DNA of 64,000 bases from Siccibacter colletis. Lineage in GTDB: Bacteria; Pseudomonadota; Gammaproteobacteria; Enterobacterales; Enterobacteriaceae. The notes below the pieces were generated by a model. The model was not told where the DNA came from, made no database searches, and was given only the letters and a program-made list of their open reading frames with translations. Numbering within the stretch: the stretch's first letter is position 1; the number at the start of each line of letters is the position of its first letter. Location: assembly GCF_000696575.1 (NCBI RefSeq), contig NZ_JMSQ01000003.1, positions 62,001-126,000 of the forward strand. The letters run 5' to 3'. Shown here in pieces: positions 46,085-54,080 of this stretch. The position numbers and the translations under genes are program-made.

Positions 46085-46108
46085 AGCCCGTAACGCCGTT
46101 ACCGGGCT
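46085..46108 (+). repeat. Hairpin in the ydcR–patD gap
   Basis: AGCCCG-TAAC pairs with GTTA-C-CGGGCT with a single bulge. It lies 54 bp after the ydcR stop, at the place where ydcSTUV is missing. It may be a weak terminator; there is no T-run. Confidence 0.45.
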
Positions 46109-46242
46109 TCGTTGTCACACAGTGCGCTTCGTCACATCGTGAGTAAAAATCCGCGCGTCGGGCGGTGCGTCGACGTGCCGAAGGCTACTGTTTTTCATAT
46201 ACCTGACGAATGGGTCCGGGCCTTGATAGCGAGGGGATCACG

Positions 46243-47667
46243 ATGCAAAGCCAGCTGTTGATAAATGGAAGTCTGGTGGAGGGGGGCGGTGCAAAGCTGC
46301 CGGTGTTCAACCCGGCCACTGGTGAGGTGCTGCTGGAGATTGCCGAGGCGACCGCAGCGCAGGTTGACGAGGCGGTACGCGCTGCCGATGCTGCCTTTGC
46401 CGAATGGGGACACTGCACCCCAAAAGCCCGCGCCGAAGCGCTGCTGGCGCTGGCGGACACCATCGAGGAGAACGCCGAGATCTTCGCCCGGCTGGAGTCG
46501 CGCAACTGCGGCAAGCCTTATCACTGCGTAATCAACGACGAGCTGCCCGCCGTGGTGGACGTGTTCCGCTTTTTTGCCGGCGCGGCGCGCTGCCTGAACG
46601 GGCTGGCCGCCGGGGAATATCTTGAAGGCCATACCTCAATGATCCGCCGCGATCCGCTGGGCGTCGTCGCGTCCATCGCACCCTGGAACTACCCGCTGAT
46701 GATGGCCGCCTGGAAACTGGCACCGGCGCTGGCGGCGGGAAACTGCGTGGTGATTAAACCCTCCGAAATCACGCCGCTGACGACCTTTAAGCTGGCGGAG
46801 CTGGCAAAAGACATTCTGCCTGCCGGGGTGCTGAATGTCCTGTTTGGCCGCGGCCAGACTGTCGGTGATGCGCTGACCGGTCATCCGAAAGTGCGGATGG
46901 TGTCCCTGACCGGCTCCATCGCCACCGGGGAACACATCATCGGGCATACCGCCTCGTCGATTAAGCGCACCCATATGGAGCTGGGCGGCAAAGCCCCGGT
47001 GATCGTGTTTGATGACGCGGATATCGATGCGGTCGTGGAAGGGGTTCGCACGTTCGGCTATTACAACGCCGGCCAGGACTGTACCGCCGCCTGCCGTATC
47101 TACGCGCATCGTGCCATACACGATACGCTGGTTGAAAAGCTGGGTGCGGCGGTCGCCAGCCTGAAACAGGGCGCGCCCGATGATGCTGAAACCGAACTCG
47201 GGCCGCTCAGCTCGCTGGCACACCTGGAGCGGGTAGCCGCTGCCGTCGAAAAAGCGAAAGCGCTGCCGCACATCCGCGTGGTGACCGGTGGTGAAAAGGT
47301 CGCGGGCAGCGGCTACTTCTTCCAGCCGACGTTGCTGGCCGGGGCGAAGCAGGAGGATGAGATCGTCCAGCGTGAGGTGTTTGGCCCGGTAGTGAGCGTC
47401 ACGGCCTTTGACGACGAGGCGCAGGTTATAGACTGGGCGAATGATTCAGAGTACGGGCTGGCATCATCGGTCTGGACTCGTGACGTCGGGCGCGCCCATC
47501 GCGTCAGCGCCAGGCTGCAGTACGGCTGCACCTGGGTTAACACCCACTTTATGCTGGTCAGCGAAATGCCCCACGGCGGCCAGAAACACTCCGGCTACGG
47601 CAAAGATATGTCGCTCTACGGGCTGGAAGATTACACCACGGTACGCCACGTGATGATAAAACACTGA
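46243..47667 (+). CDS. patD: Gamma-aminobutyraldehyde dehydrogenase PatD (YdcW)
   Basis: A 474-residue NAD-dependent aldehyde dehydrogenase, equal in length to E. coli PatD. It oxidises 4-aminobutanal (from putrescine via PatA) to GABA in the cytoplasm. The catalytic Cys280 is in [11 protein letters not shown] and Glu246 in HMELGGKAP. Start ATG at 46243 follows GAGGGG. In E. coli patD closes the ydcSTUV-patD operon; without the transporter genes, putrescine must enter by another route or come from internal arginine/ornithine metabolism. Confidence 0.96.
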   Translation: MQSQLLINGSLVEGGGAKLPVFNPATGEVLLEIAEATAAQVDEAVRAADAAFAEWGHCTPKARAEALLALADTIEENAEIFARLESRNCGKPYHCVINDELPAVVDVFRFFAGAARCLNGLAAGEYLEGHTSMIRRDPLGVVASIAPWNYPLMMAAWKLAPALAAGNCVVIKPSEITPLTTFKLAELAKDILPAGVLNVLFGRGQTVGDALTGHPKVRMVSLTGSIATGEHIIGHTASSIKRTHMELGGKAPVIVFDDADIDAVVEGVRTFGYYNAGQDCTAACRIYAHRAIHDTLVEKLGAAVASLKQGAPDDAETELGPLSSLAHLERVAAAVEKAKALPHIRVVTGGEKVAGSGYFFQPTLLAGAKQEDEIVQREVFGPVVSVTAFDDEAQVIDWANDSEYGLASSVWTRDVGRAHRVSARLQYGCTWVNTHFMLVSEMPHGGQKHSGYGKDMSLYGLEDYTTVRHVMIKH

Positions 47668-47690
47668 CCGCGGCAGCTAATCGTAACCAT

Positions 47691-47713
47691 AACCGCCTGC
47701 GGGCGGTTTTTTT
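47691..47713 (+). terminator. Intrinsic terminator of patD
   Basis: AACCGCC and GGCGGTT arms then seven T residues. Confidence 0.9.
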
Positions 47714-47805
47714 GCGGCCAAAAACCACCTGGTTTAAGAGTTAACTTTTCTCTACCGCTGCGTTACATTGATGGGCGTTATTTTTATATCGGAAAAGGAT
47801 GATTC

Positions 47806-48171
47806 ATGAAGCGGTATGCACTGTTATTTGTCTGCTTATTTCCCTCAATTGCCCTGGCTAAATTTATTCACCCGATGGATTTTGACGGTTCTGATGCGCA
47901 GAAGCAGGAAGTGATCGACTACATCCAGACAAAAGTGAAAGAGAACTACTGCGAAGGCCCGATCGACATGTGTCAGGAAAGCATGTTACGCATGATGGAG
48001 AAGCAGAACCTGAAGGCGTTTAAACAGGCTTCTGAAGCGACCGACCGCACGATTATGGATCAGGTGGTCAATGACTACTGTCGTTCAGGCATCGACATGT
48101 GCGACTACAATACGATCAATATGATGTATCAACAAAACCTCAAAGCCGCCGGTGAAAAACTCGAGTGGTAA
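47806..48171 (+). CDS. Exported protein with an internal CX6C duplication
   Basis: A 121-residue protein with a signal peptide (MKRYALLFVCLFPSIALA, cleaved before KFIHP). The mature part is a tandem duplication. YC-x4-IDMC with a following MM-xx-QNLKA is found at residues 48-71 (Cys49, Cys56) and again at 91-114 (Cys92, Cys99), a period of 43. Each unit has a CX6C pair that could form a disulfide in the periplasm. The ribosome site AAAGGA precedes the ATG. No named family is recognised. It is followed by a small lipoprotein gene 61 bp on. Confidence 0.8.
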   Translation: MKRYALLFVCLFPSIALAKFIHPMDFDGSDAQKQEVIDYIQTKVKENYCEGPIDMCQESMLRMMEKQNLKAFKQASEATDRTIMDQVVNDYCRSGIDMCDYNTINMMYQQNLKAAGEKLEW

Positions 48172-48232
48172 TCGCGCGCTGCGCATTTTTTACAGAGGCT
48201 CTGGCTCTGTGTCTTTTGACAAGGAATATTCA

Positions 48233-48559
48233 ATGAAAAAATTAATTCTCCCCGCGCTGGCCGTAATGATGCTGGCAGGCTGTAACGAGCCGGAAATCGA
48301 CACCACCACCGAAGAAACCATGAAGTCATCCATTCAGGAAGTCCGTAATAGCCTGGATGACGCCGACAAACCGCGGTTTGATAGTGCTGTTCAGATCGTC
48401 GCCCTGAGTAATATTTCCATGCGGGAACTCCTTCAGGCGAAGGAAAATAATGATGATGAATTTATGCAAAATAAATTCAAAGAAAGCCTTGATGGTAAAT
48501 CAGGCAAAGAAGTCATCGCCCAGGCAGAAGAAATCCAGAAGAAGCGTCAGGCACAATAG
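48233..48559 (+). CDS. Small lipoprotein (resembles DUF6694 family)
   Basis: A 108-residue protein beginning MKKLILPALAVMMLAGCNEP, with the lipobox LAGC (Cys17) followed by Asn. The mature part is short, acidic and helical (MKSSIQEVRNSLDDADKPRFD, then KESLDGKSGKEVIAQAEEIQKK). The GKSG-EVI-A text is typical of DUF6694-type lipoproteins of enterobacteria. Start ATG at 48233 has AAGGAA six bases upstream. It is probably co-transcribed with the CX6C protein. Function unknown. Confidence 0.8.
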   Translation: MKKLILPALAVMMLAGCNEPEIDTTTEETMKSSIQEVRNSLDDADKPRFDSAVQIVALSNISMRELLQAKENNDDEFMQNKFKESLDGKSGKEVIAQAEEIQKKRQAQ

Positions 48560-48594
48560 CGCGAGCGGCCAGAAAAAAGTACGCGAATCAACCT

Positions 48595-48638
48595 AAAAAA
48601 AACCCTTCTGAAGTGAAATCCAGTACATTTCAGAAGGG
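48595..48638 (-). terminator. Long hairpin with leftward U-tract
   Basis: CCCTTCTGAA (48603-48612) pairs with TTCAGAAGGG (48629-48638) and the interior can extend through AAAT/ATTT. Eight A residues at 48595-48602 give a U-tract only for a leftward transcript, although the genes to its left run rightward. The only leftward gene to the right is the 52-residue membrane protein at 49013-49171. Confidence 0.65.
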
Positions 48639-48843
48639 AGACCAACAGGTCATTCGTTACAAAGAACCGCACTAAAATATTCATTCCAAAAATAATTACC
48701 AGCTGTATTAATTTCTTTACTAGAAACAATCCTTATGTGAAATTTCCTAATGCCTGACCAGCGCTGGTAAGGGCCAGGGCTGGCAGTGCCAAATCCCGTG
48801 GTGTCGACTACGCTTGAAAGAGGTTAACACTGAGGAGAGAGTG

Positions 48844-48963
48844 ATGACGGACGTAAACCGTACGCAGGTAAACGATAAAGAAAGCGAAAAAAATCCGGCG
48901 AAGAAACCGCCTGCTAAACAAGGCGAGGTGCCGCGCAAGCGCGACGACAGTCAGGAAGGCTAA
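48844..48963 (+). CDS. Small charged protein, 39 residues
   Basis: A short gene with a strong ribosome site (GAGGAGAG at 48832-48839) and its own terminator directly behind. The product starts MTDVNRTQVNDKESEK and ends PRKRDDSQEG; it is highly charged, lysine- and proline-rich, and likely disordered and cytoplasmic. No family is recognised. The combination of ribosome site, composition and terminator supports it as a real small protein. Confidence 0.6.
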   Translation: MTDVNRTQVNDKESEKNPAKKPPAKQGEVPRKRDDSQEG

Positions 48964-48971
48964 TCGATATC

Positions 48972-48996
48972 AACAGGCACCTTGCGTGCCTGTTTT
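48972..48996 (+). terminator. Intrinsic terminator after the 39-residue gene
   Basis: AACAGGCAC and GTGCCTGTT arms with a five-base loop, then TT and a T-rich stretch. Confidence 0.75.
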
Positions 48997-49012
48997 GCTT
49001 TTTACGGTCCGG

Positions 49013-49171
49013 TTACCCGATGCTGAGACCAATCACCGCATTGACCAGCGACGACGCCATAAAGATCCCCCCCACCAGCAGGAAGGTTTGCTGCTTTTGC
49101 GTGACGGCAAGGGCAAGCATGATCAACGCAGTAATGAAAAACGGGATGGCGATGATAGTAAATGTGGACAT
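49013..49171 (-). CDS. Small membrane protein, 52 residues
   Basis: A short leftward gene with TGAGGAAC upstream of its ATG (49171). The product (MSTFTIIAIPFFITALIMLA, then AVTQKQQTFLLVGGIFMASS and a final hydrophobic end) has two transmembrane helices joined by a polar QKQQ turn. The architecture is like small inner membrane proteins such as OrtT, which is encoded nearby in the opposite direction, but the sequences are not obviously related. Function unknown. Confidence 0.65.
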   Translation of the reverse strand: MSTFTIIAIPFFITALIMLALAVTQKQQTFLLVGGIFMASSLVNAVIGLSIG

Positions 49172-49350
49172 GCGTGTTCCTCAGGTAACGGGCGTGCTGG
49201 CAGTGTAACGGAACACGGCGCGACACATCAGCCCTTAAATATGAGAGGGGCGGTGAGGCTGCTCTGAAACATATGGTCAATTCTTGATATACGTCAAAAA
49301 ATGGCGCATAGTGCGCGCGAATTTTTTTGATGCTGGATCACATTTTAGCG

Positions 49351-49524
49351 ATGACGCTTTATCAACACATGCTGGTATTTTACGGCGTAATGGCCGCCCT
49401 GGCCGCGCTGATCACTTTCTTCCTGGCGAAAGATCGTATCAGCATGAAACTCCTCAGCGCAGTACTGGTTGGCGCAACCTGGCCGATGAGCTTTCCGGTT
49501 GCGCTGATGTTTTCGCTGTTCTGA
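49351..49524 (+). CDS. ortT: Orphan membrane toxin OrtT
   Basis: A 57-residue, two-helix inner membrane protein, ortholog of E. coli OrtT (YdcX), same length. OrtT damages the membrane and slows growth in response to antibiotics that block tetrahydrofolate synthesis, and has no partner antitoxin. MTLYQHMLVFYGVMAAL and the C-terminal LVGATWPMSFPVALMFSLF are almost identical to E. coli. Start ATG at 49351 gives the E. coli length. In E. coli it is likewise just after patD, here about 1.7 kb further on. Confidence 0.92.
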   Translation: MTLYQHMLVFYGVMAALAALITFFLAKDRISMKLLSAVLVGATWPMSFPVALMFSLF

Positions 49525-49526
49525 TT

Positions 49527-50498
49527 TCAGGCTGAACCACGGCGCTGGATCTCCCACGGCAGGATCTCGTCCACTGGCTCGCTCTGCGGATTGTCAATCC
49601 GCGCCATCAATAGCTGCACGCTGCGCACGCCCAACTGATGCATCGGCTGCTGCACCGTGGTGAGCGGCGGGGTAGTGACCGCACCAAACGGTACGCCGTC
49701 AAAGCCCATTACCGCGACGTCATCCGGCACGCGCAGCCCGCGCTCGTGGGCATAATGCAGTGCGCCGCCGGCTAACGAGTCGGAGATAGCGAACACCGCA
49801 TCCGGCTTCTCATCCCCGCTGAACAGTTCGGCCATCGCCTGATACCCCGCCTGATACTCAAGCCCGTCGGCACGCGCCACGGCCTGCCATGCCGCACCGC
49901 GCGCGGCGCGATACCCGGCTTCGCGCTGCTGAGAGTAGAGGTAGCGCAGGTCGCCGCTGATCATGGCGATACGTTGATACCCTTTCTGCGACAGATACTC
50001 AATAGCGCTGACCGCCGCGGCATGGTTATCGATAGTCACCGATGACGCGTTATACCCGGTATTTCCCTCGCCGCACTGCACCCAGGGCGCGTTACCGATA
50101 AGTGTAGTCAGACCTGGCAGGCAGTCGATGGCGTCCATGGTAATCACGCCGTCCACCACTTTGCCGCTCAGAAGCTGCAGATAGGCAGATTCCCGGTGCA
50201 GGCGCGACTCAGAGTTACACAGCAGAATGTGGTAGCCCTGGTGTTCAGCTTCCTCTTCAATCCCGCGTACCACGCCGGCGCAAAACGGGTTGGTGATGCT
50301 GGAAACCAGCACCAGCAGCATCCGGCTGCGCGAGGTTCGGAGCTGGCGCGCCAGCAGATTCGGCTGGTATTCACAGGCGGCGATGGCGGCCAGCACTTTG
50401 TCGCGGGTAGCGGGTTTGACGCCGGGGTTGCCGTTCAGCACGCGGGAAACCGTTGCGGTTGAGACGCCGGCAAGCTGCGCCACTTTATCGATAGACAT
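49527..50498 (-). CDS. LacI-family repressor of the adjacent carbohydrate operon
   Basis: A 323-residue LacI/GalR regulator. The helix-turn-helix with hinge is at the N-terminus (SIDKVAQLAGVSTATVSRVLNG), followed by a periplasmic-binding-protein-like sugar domain (LLVLVSSITNPFCAGVVRGIEEEAE; AVMGFDGVPFGAVTTPPLTTV). Start ATG at 50498 has AGGAAC upstream. It is divergent from the MFS–dehydrogenase operon, and two palindromes lie in the 181 bp between them. It ends two bases beyond the convergent ortT stop. Confidence 0.93.
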   Translation of the reverse strand: MSIDKVAQLAGVSTATVSRVLNGNPGVKPATRDKVLAAIAACEYQPNLLARQLRTSRSRMLLVLVSSITNPFCAGVVRGIEEEAEHQGYHILLCNSESRLHRESAYLQLLSGKVVDGVITMDAIDCLPGLTTLIGNAPWVQCGEGNTGYNASSVTIDNHAAAVSAIEYLSQKGYQRIAMISGDLRYLYSQQREAGYRAARGAAWQAVARADGLEYQAGYQAMAELFSGDEKPDAVFAISDSLAGGALHYAHERGLRVPDDVAVMGFDGVPFGAVTTPPLTTVQQPMHQLGVRSVQLLMARIDNPQSEPVDEILPWEIQRRGSA

Positions 50499-50591
50499 GC
50501 TGTTCCTTTTTGGCGGTATACGAACTGTGAAGCACCCTGCAAATTGCGTCGATAGTAGCAAATTATTGTGCTGTGCATTGGTGAAGCGCAT

Positions 50592-50637
50592 AGCAATCGA
50601 TTACATTTTGATTCAGACACCAATGTAATCGATTACA
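50592..50637. promoter_or_regulatory. Twin LacI-type operators
   Basis: TGTAATCGATTACA (50624-50637) is a perfect 14-base palindrome. AGCAATCGATTACA (50592-50605) is a near-perfect copy. Their centres are 32 bp apart, about three helical turns, and both contain the central CG typical of LacI-family sites. They lie 43-88 bp upstream of the MFS start. Confidence 0.85.
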
Positions 50638-50679
50638 AAAACAATAACCCTACACGACCACACACTGCAGGAGGATGCT

Positions 50680-51924
50680 ATGTCTTCTCAGCCCGTCACA
50701 CAAACCGCCGTCGCGCAACACCGGTGGGTGATCCCCCGTCTGTCCCTGATGATGTTTCTGGAGTTTTTTGTCTGGGGTGCCTGGTACGTCACCCTCGGCA
50801 TCGTAATGGGGAAATATGGCCTCAGCGCGATGATCGGCGATGCGTACTCAACCGGGCCCATCGCCTCGATTTTATCGCCGTTCCTGCTCGGGATGCTGGT
50901 GGATCGCTTCTTTGCCTCGCAGAAGGTGCTCGGCGTCATGCACCTGGTGGGGGCGGCGCTGCTCTGGTGGCTGCCGGGCCTGTTTGAAAGCGGGCAGAGC
51001 GGGCTGCTGTGGGTGATCTTCGCCTACATGCTGTGCTACATGCCGACCATTGCCCTGAGCAATAACGTGGCGTTTCACAGCCTGGCGAACAGCGAGAAGG
51101 GCTTCCCGGTGGTGCGCGCCTTCGGCACTATCGGCTGGATCGTCGCAGGTCTGATCGTCGGCGTGACAGGGCTCTCGGACAGCACCGGCATCTTCACCCT
51201 GGCGGCAATCGCCTCGCTGGTATTGGGGATCTACAGCTTCACGCTCCCACATACGCCGGCCCCGGACCGCGGTAAGCCGCTGTCGATGCGCGATCTGCTG
51301 TGTGCCGACGCCTTCGCCCTGCTGAAGCAGCGCCACTTTATGGTGTTTATCATCTGCGCCACGCTGATCTCGATTCCGCTCGCGGCGTACTATGCCTACG
51401 CCGCACCGTTTATCTCGGCGGTGGGTTTTGAAAACGTCAGCGGGGTGATGTCGCTGGGGCAGATGTCCGAGCTGCTGTTCATGCTGCTGATCCCGTTCTT
51501 CTTCCGCCGTCTCGGCATCAAGCTGATGCTGCTCATCGGTATGCTGGCCTGGTTCCTGCGCTACGCCATGTTCGCCCTCGGCATCAGCGAAGAGACCCGC
51601 TGGATGGTCTACATCGGCATCATTCTGCACGGCATCTGCTACGACTTCTTCTTTGTCATTGGCTTCATCTACACCGACAAAGTGGCGGGCGAAAAGGTGA
51701 AAGGCCAGGCGCAAAGCCTGCTGGTGCTGTTCACCTACGGGCTGGGGATGCTCATCGGCTCGCAGATCAGCGGCGCGGTGTTCAACCGCTCGGTGACCGC
51801 CGAGGGCGCGCAGGCGCTGGCGCAGTGGCAGAGCTTCTGGTGGATGCCGGCCATCGCCGCGCTGGCGATCGCGGCGCTGTTCTTCGTTACCTTTAACTAC
51901 CGCGAGGAGACAAAACGTGACTGA
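50680..51924 (+). CDS. MFS transporter, nucleoside:H+ symporter (NupG/YegT-like) family
   Basis: A 414-residue, 12-helix permease. LSLMMFLEFFVWGAWYVTLG at the N-terminus and the FRRLGIKLMLLIGMLAWFLRY block are typical of the NupG/XapB/YegT family. YegT-like members occur in sugar operons, so the substrate need not be a nucleoside. It is the first gene after the twin operators, with GGAGGATG before its ATG, and its end overlaps the next gene by 8 bp. It presumably imports the glycoside or polyol that the following enzymes process. Confidence 0.9.
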   Translation: MSSQPVTQTAVAQHRWVIPRLSLMMFLEFFVWGAWYVTLGIVMGKYGLSAMIGDAYSTGPIASILSPFLLGMLVDRFFASQKVLGVMHLVGAALLWWLPGLFESGQSGLLWVIFAYMLCYMPTIALSNNVAFHSLANSEKGFPVVRAFGTIGWIVAGLIVGVTGLSDSTGIFTLAAIASLVLGIYSFTLPHTPAPDRGKPLSMRDLLCADAFALLKQRHFMVFIICATLISIPLAAYYAYAAPFISAVGFENVSGVMSLGQMSELLFMLLIPFFFRRLGIKLMLLIGMLAWFLRYAMFALGISEETRWMVYIGIILHGICYDFFFVIGFIYTDKVAGEKVKGQAQSLLVLFTYGLGMLIGSQISGAVFNRSVTAEGAQALAQWQSFWWMPAIAALAIAALFFVTFNYREETKRD

Positions 51925-53011
51925 ACCGTTACGCGTGGTGGTGGTTGGCTGCGGCAATATGGGGCGCGCCCATGCACAGGCGTATGCGGCGTTGCCCGAA
52001 TTCACCCTCTGCGGGCTGGTATCACGCGGCACCTCGAAGCATCAGCTTAACGCGTTGCTGCCCGAGCCGGTGCCCTGCTATGAGGATCTCAAAATCGCCA
52101 TCAGCGACGCGCGCCCCGATGCGGTCTGTATCGCCACCTGGCCTGACAGCCATGAAACCCTGGCGCTCACTGCCCTGGCGGCGGGTTGCCATGTATTTAT
52201 TGAAAAGCCGCTCGCCACCACGGTCACCGGCGCAAAGCGGCTGGTGGCGACGTCGCAGCTGGCGGGGAAAAAGCTGGTCGTCGGCTACATTCTGCGCCAT
52301 CACCCGGCGTGGCAGCAGTTTATCACCCGGGCTAAAAACCTCGGCAAACCGCTGGTGATGCGCATGAACCTTAACCAGCAGAGCAGCGGCAGCGCGTGGC
52401 AGACCCATCGCCAGCTGATGGCCTCGCTGTCGCCCATCGTTGACTGCGGTGTGCACTATCTCGACGTGATGTGCCAGATGACCGACGCGGAGCCGGTGAG
52501 CGTTAGCGCCATCGGCGCGCGACTCAGCGATGAGATCAGCACCAGCCAGTACAACTACGGTCAGCTGCAAGTGCGCTTCAGCGACGGCTCCGTCGGCTGG
52601 TATGAGGCGGGCTGGGGGCCGATGATGAGCCAGACCGCGTTCTTTATCAAAGACGTAATTGGCCCGCGCGGCAGCGTCTCGATTGTGGCGCGCGAGGCGG
52701 GTGGAGAAGGGCAGTCGGCAAGCGTCGAGGCCCACACCCGGACGGAATCACTGCGCGTCCATGCCTCGCTGCTCAATGAGCAGGGCGAATTTACCCGTCA
52801 GGATGAGTGGATTGATACCGGCGACGAGCCGGATCATGACGCACTCTGCGTTCGCCAGCAGCAGTTTTTTGCCCGGGCGATCGGGGAGAACCTCAATCTG
52901 CTACCCCACCTGCAACAGGCTATCGACAGCCTCGCCGTGGTGCTGGCCGCCGATCGCGCCATGCGCGAGCAGCGTACCGTCTGGCTCAACGGCGATCGAC
53001 ATCAGGAGTAA
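51917..53011 (+). CDS. Gfo/Idh/MocA-family oxidoreductase (first)
   Basis: A 364-residue NAD(P)-dependent sugar dehydrogenase-type protein. The Rossmann motif is VVVVGCGNMGRAHAQAY, the EKP signature is in FIEKPLATTV, and the catalytic C-terminal region includes SPIVDCGVHYLDVM, where the D-x3-H pair is expected. It overlaps the MFS gene by 8 bp and is followed closely by an isomerase, so all are co-translated. The substrate is likely a sugar, inositol or keto-glycoside, not decided by sequence. Confidence 0.9.
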   Translation: MTEPLRVVVVGCGNMGRAHAQAYAALPEFTLCGLVSRGTSKHQLNALLPEPVPCYEDLKIAISDARPDAVCIATWPDSHETLALTALAAGCHVFIEKPLATTVTGAKRLVATSQLAGKKLVVGYILRHHPAWQQFITRAKNLGKPLVMRMNLNQQSSGSAWQTHRQLMASLSPIVDCGVHYLDVMCQMTDAEPVSVSAIGARLSDEISTSQYNYGQLQVRFSDGSVGWYEAGWGPMMSQTAFFIKDVIGPRGSVSIVAREAGGEGQSASVEAHTRTESLRVHASLLNEQGEFTRQDEWIDTGDEPDHDALCVRQQQFFARAIGENLNLLPHLQQAIDSLAVVLAADRAMREQRTVWLNGDRHQE

Positions 53012-53015
53012 ACGG

Positions 53016-54080
53016 ATGAAAACCTTACGTGGCCCGTCCATTTTTCTGTCGCAGTTTATCGGTGAGCACGCGCCGTTTAACACTCTGCCGACGCTGGCCG
53101 CCTGGGCGGCGAGCCTGGGATATAAAGCGGTGCAGATCCCGACCCATCTGCCGCATATTTTCGATCTGGAAAAAGCCGCTGCCAGCCAGGCGTATTGTGA
53201 TGAGATTAGCGGAATGCTCGCCTCGCACGGGCTGGCAATCAGCGAGCTCTCAACCCATTTGCAGGGGCAACTGGTGGCGGTACACCCGGCTTACGAGCCG
53301 GCCTTCGCCGGGTTCGGCCCGTCGCAATTTGCCCGCGACCCCGCCGGGCGTCAGCAGTGGGCGACCGCGACCCTGAAGCAGGCGGCGCAGGCCTCAACGC
53401 GCCTCGGCCTGACGGCGCACGCCACCTTCTCCGGGGCGCTGGCGTGGCCCTACTTTTACCCCTGGCCGCCGCGCAATGCCCTGCTGCTGGATGAGGCGTT
53501 TGCCGAACTGGCCCGGCGCTGGCGTCCGATCCTCAACGCGTTCGAGGAGGCCGGGGTGGATCTCTGTTACGAGCTGCACCCCGGCGAGGATCTGCACGAC
53601 GGCGTGACCTTCGCGCGCTTCCTTGAGCTGACCGGTAACCATCCCCGGGCCTGCATCCTCTACGATCCGAGTCATATGCTGCTTCAGCATATGGATTACC
53701 TGAGCTTTATCGACAGCTGGCATTCGCGCATCCGTGCGTTCCACGTTAAGGATGCTGAGTTTACGCCCTCGGCGCAGAGCGGCGTCTACGGCGGCTATCA
53801 GGCCTGGGCCGAGCGTCCGGGGCGTTTCCGCTCGCCCGGTGACGGCCAGATCGATTTCAACGGCATCTTCAGCAAACTGGCGCAGTATGACTATCCCGGC
53901 TGGGCGACGCTGGAGTGGGAGTGCTGCCTGAAATCCGCGGAAACCGGGGCGCAGGAAGGGGCTCCGTTTATCGCGCGCCATATCATTCAGGTTGCGGAAC
54001 ATGCCTTTGATGACTTCGCGGCCCGGGACAGCGACCGCGCCGCCATCCGCGAGATGCTCGGACTGGGTGATCAGCCATGA
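53016..54080 (+). CDS. TIM-barrel sugar phosphate isomerase/epimerase (AP-endonuclease-2 family)
   Basis: A 354-residue xylose-isomerase-like TIM barrel. Metal ligands of this fold are visible in series: Glu in CYELHPGEDLHDG, Asp-x-x-His in LYDPSHMLLQ, His in RAFHVKDAEF and the final Glu in ATLEWECCL. Start ATG at 53016 follows AGGAG at 53004-53008; it begins five bases after the previous stop. Enzymes of this group next to Gfo/Idh/MocA dehydrogenases epimerise or isomerise 3-keto sugars or inosose. Its end overlaps the second dehydrogenase by 4 bp. Confidence 0.9.
   Translation: MKTLRGPSIFLSQFIGEHAPFNTLPTLAAWAASLGYKAVQIPTHLPHIFDLEKAAASQAYCDEISGMLASHGLAISELSTHLQGQLVAVHPAYEPAFAGFGPSQFARDPAGRQQWATATLKQAAQASTRLGLTAHATFSGALAWPYFYPWPPRNALLLDEAFAELARRWRPILNAFEEAGVDLCYELHPGEDLHDGVTFARFLELTGNHPRACILYDPSHMLLQHMDYLSFIDSWHSRIRAFHVKDAEFTPSAQSGVYGGYQAWAERPGRFRSPGDGQIDFNGIFSKLAQYDYPGWATLEWECCLKSAETGAQEGAPFIARHIIQVAEHAFDDFAARDSDRAAIREMLGLGDQP

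Noticed and set aside
48547-48729. A 60-codon leftward hydrophobic frame after the small lipoprotein gene
   Set aside because: It covers the long hairpin, has no ribosome site, and its hydrophobic look comes from T-rich noncoding sequence.
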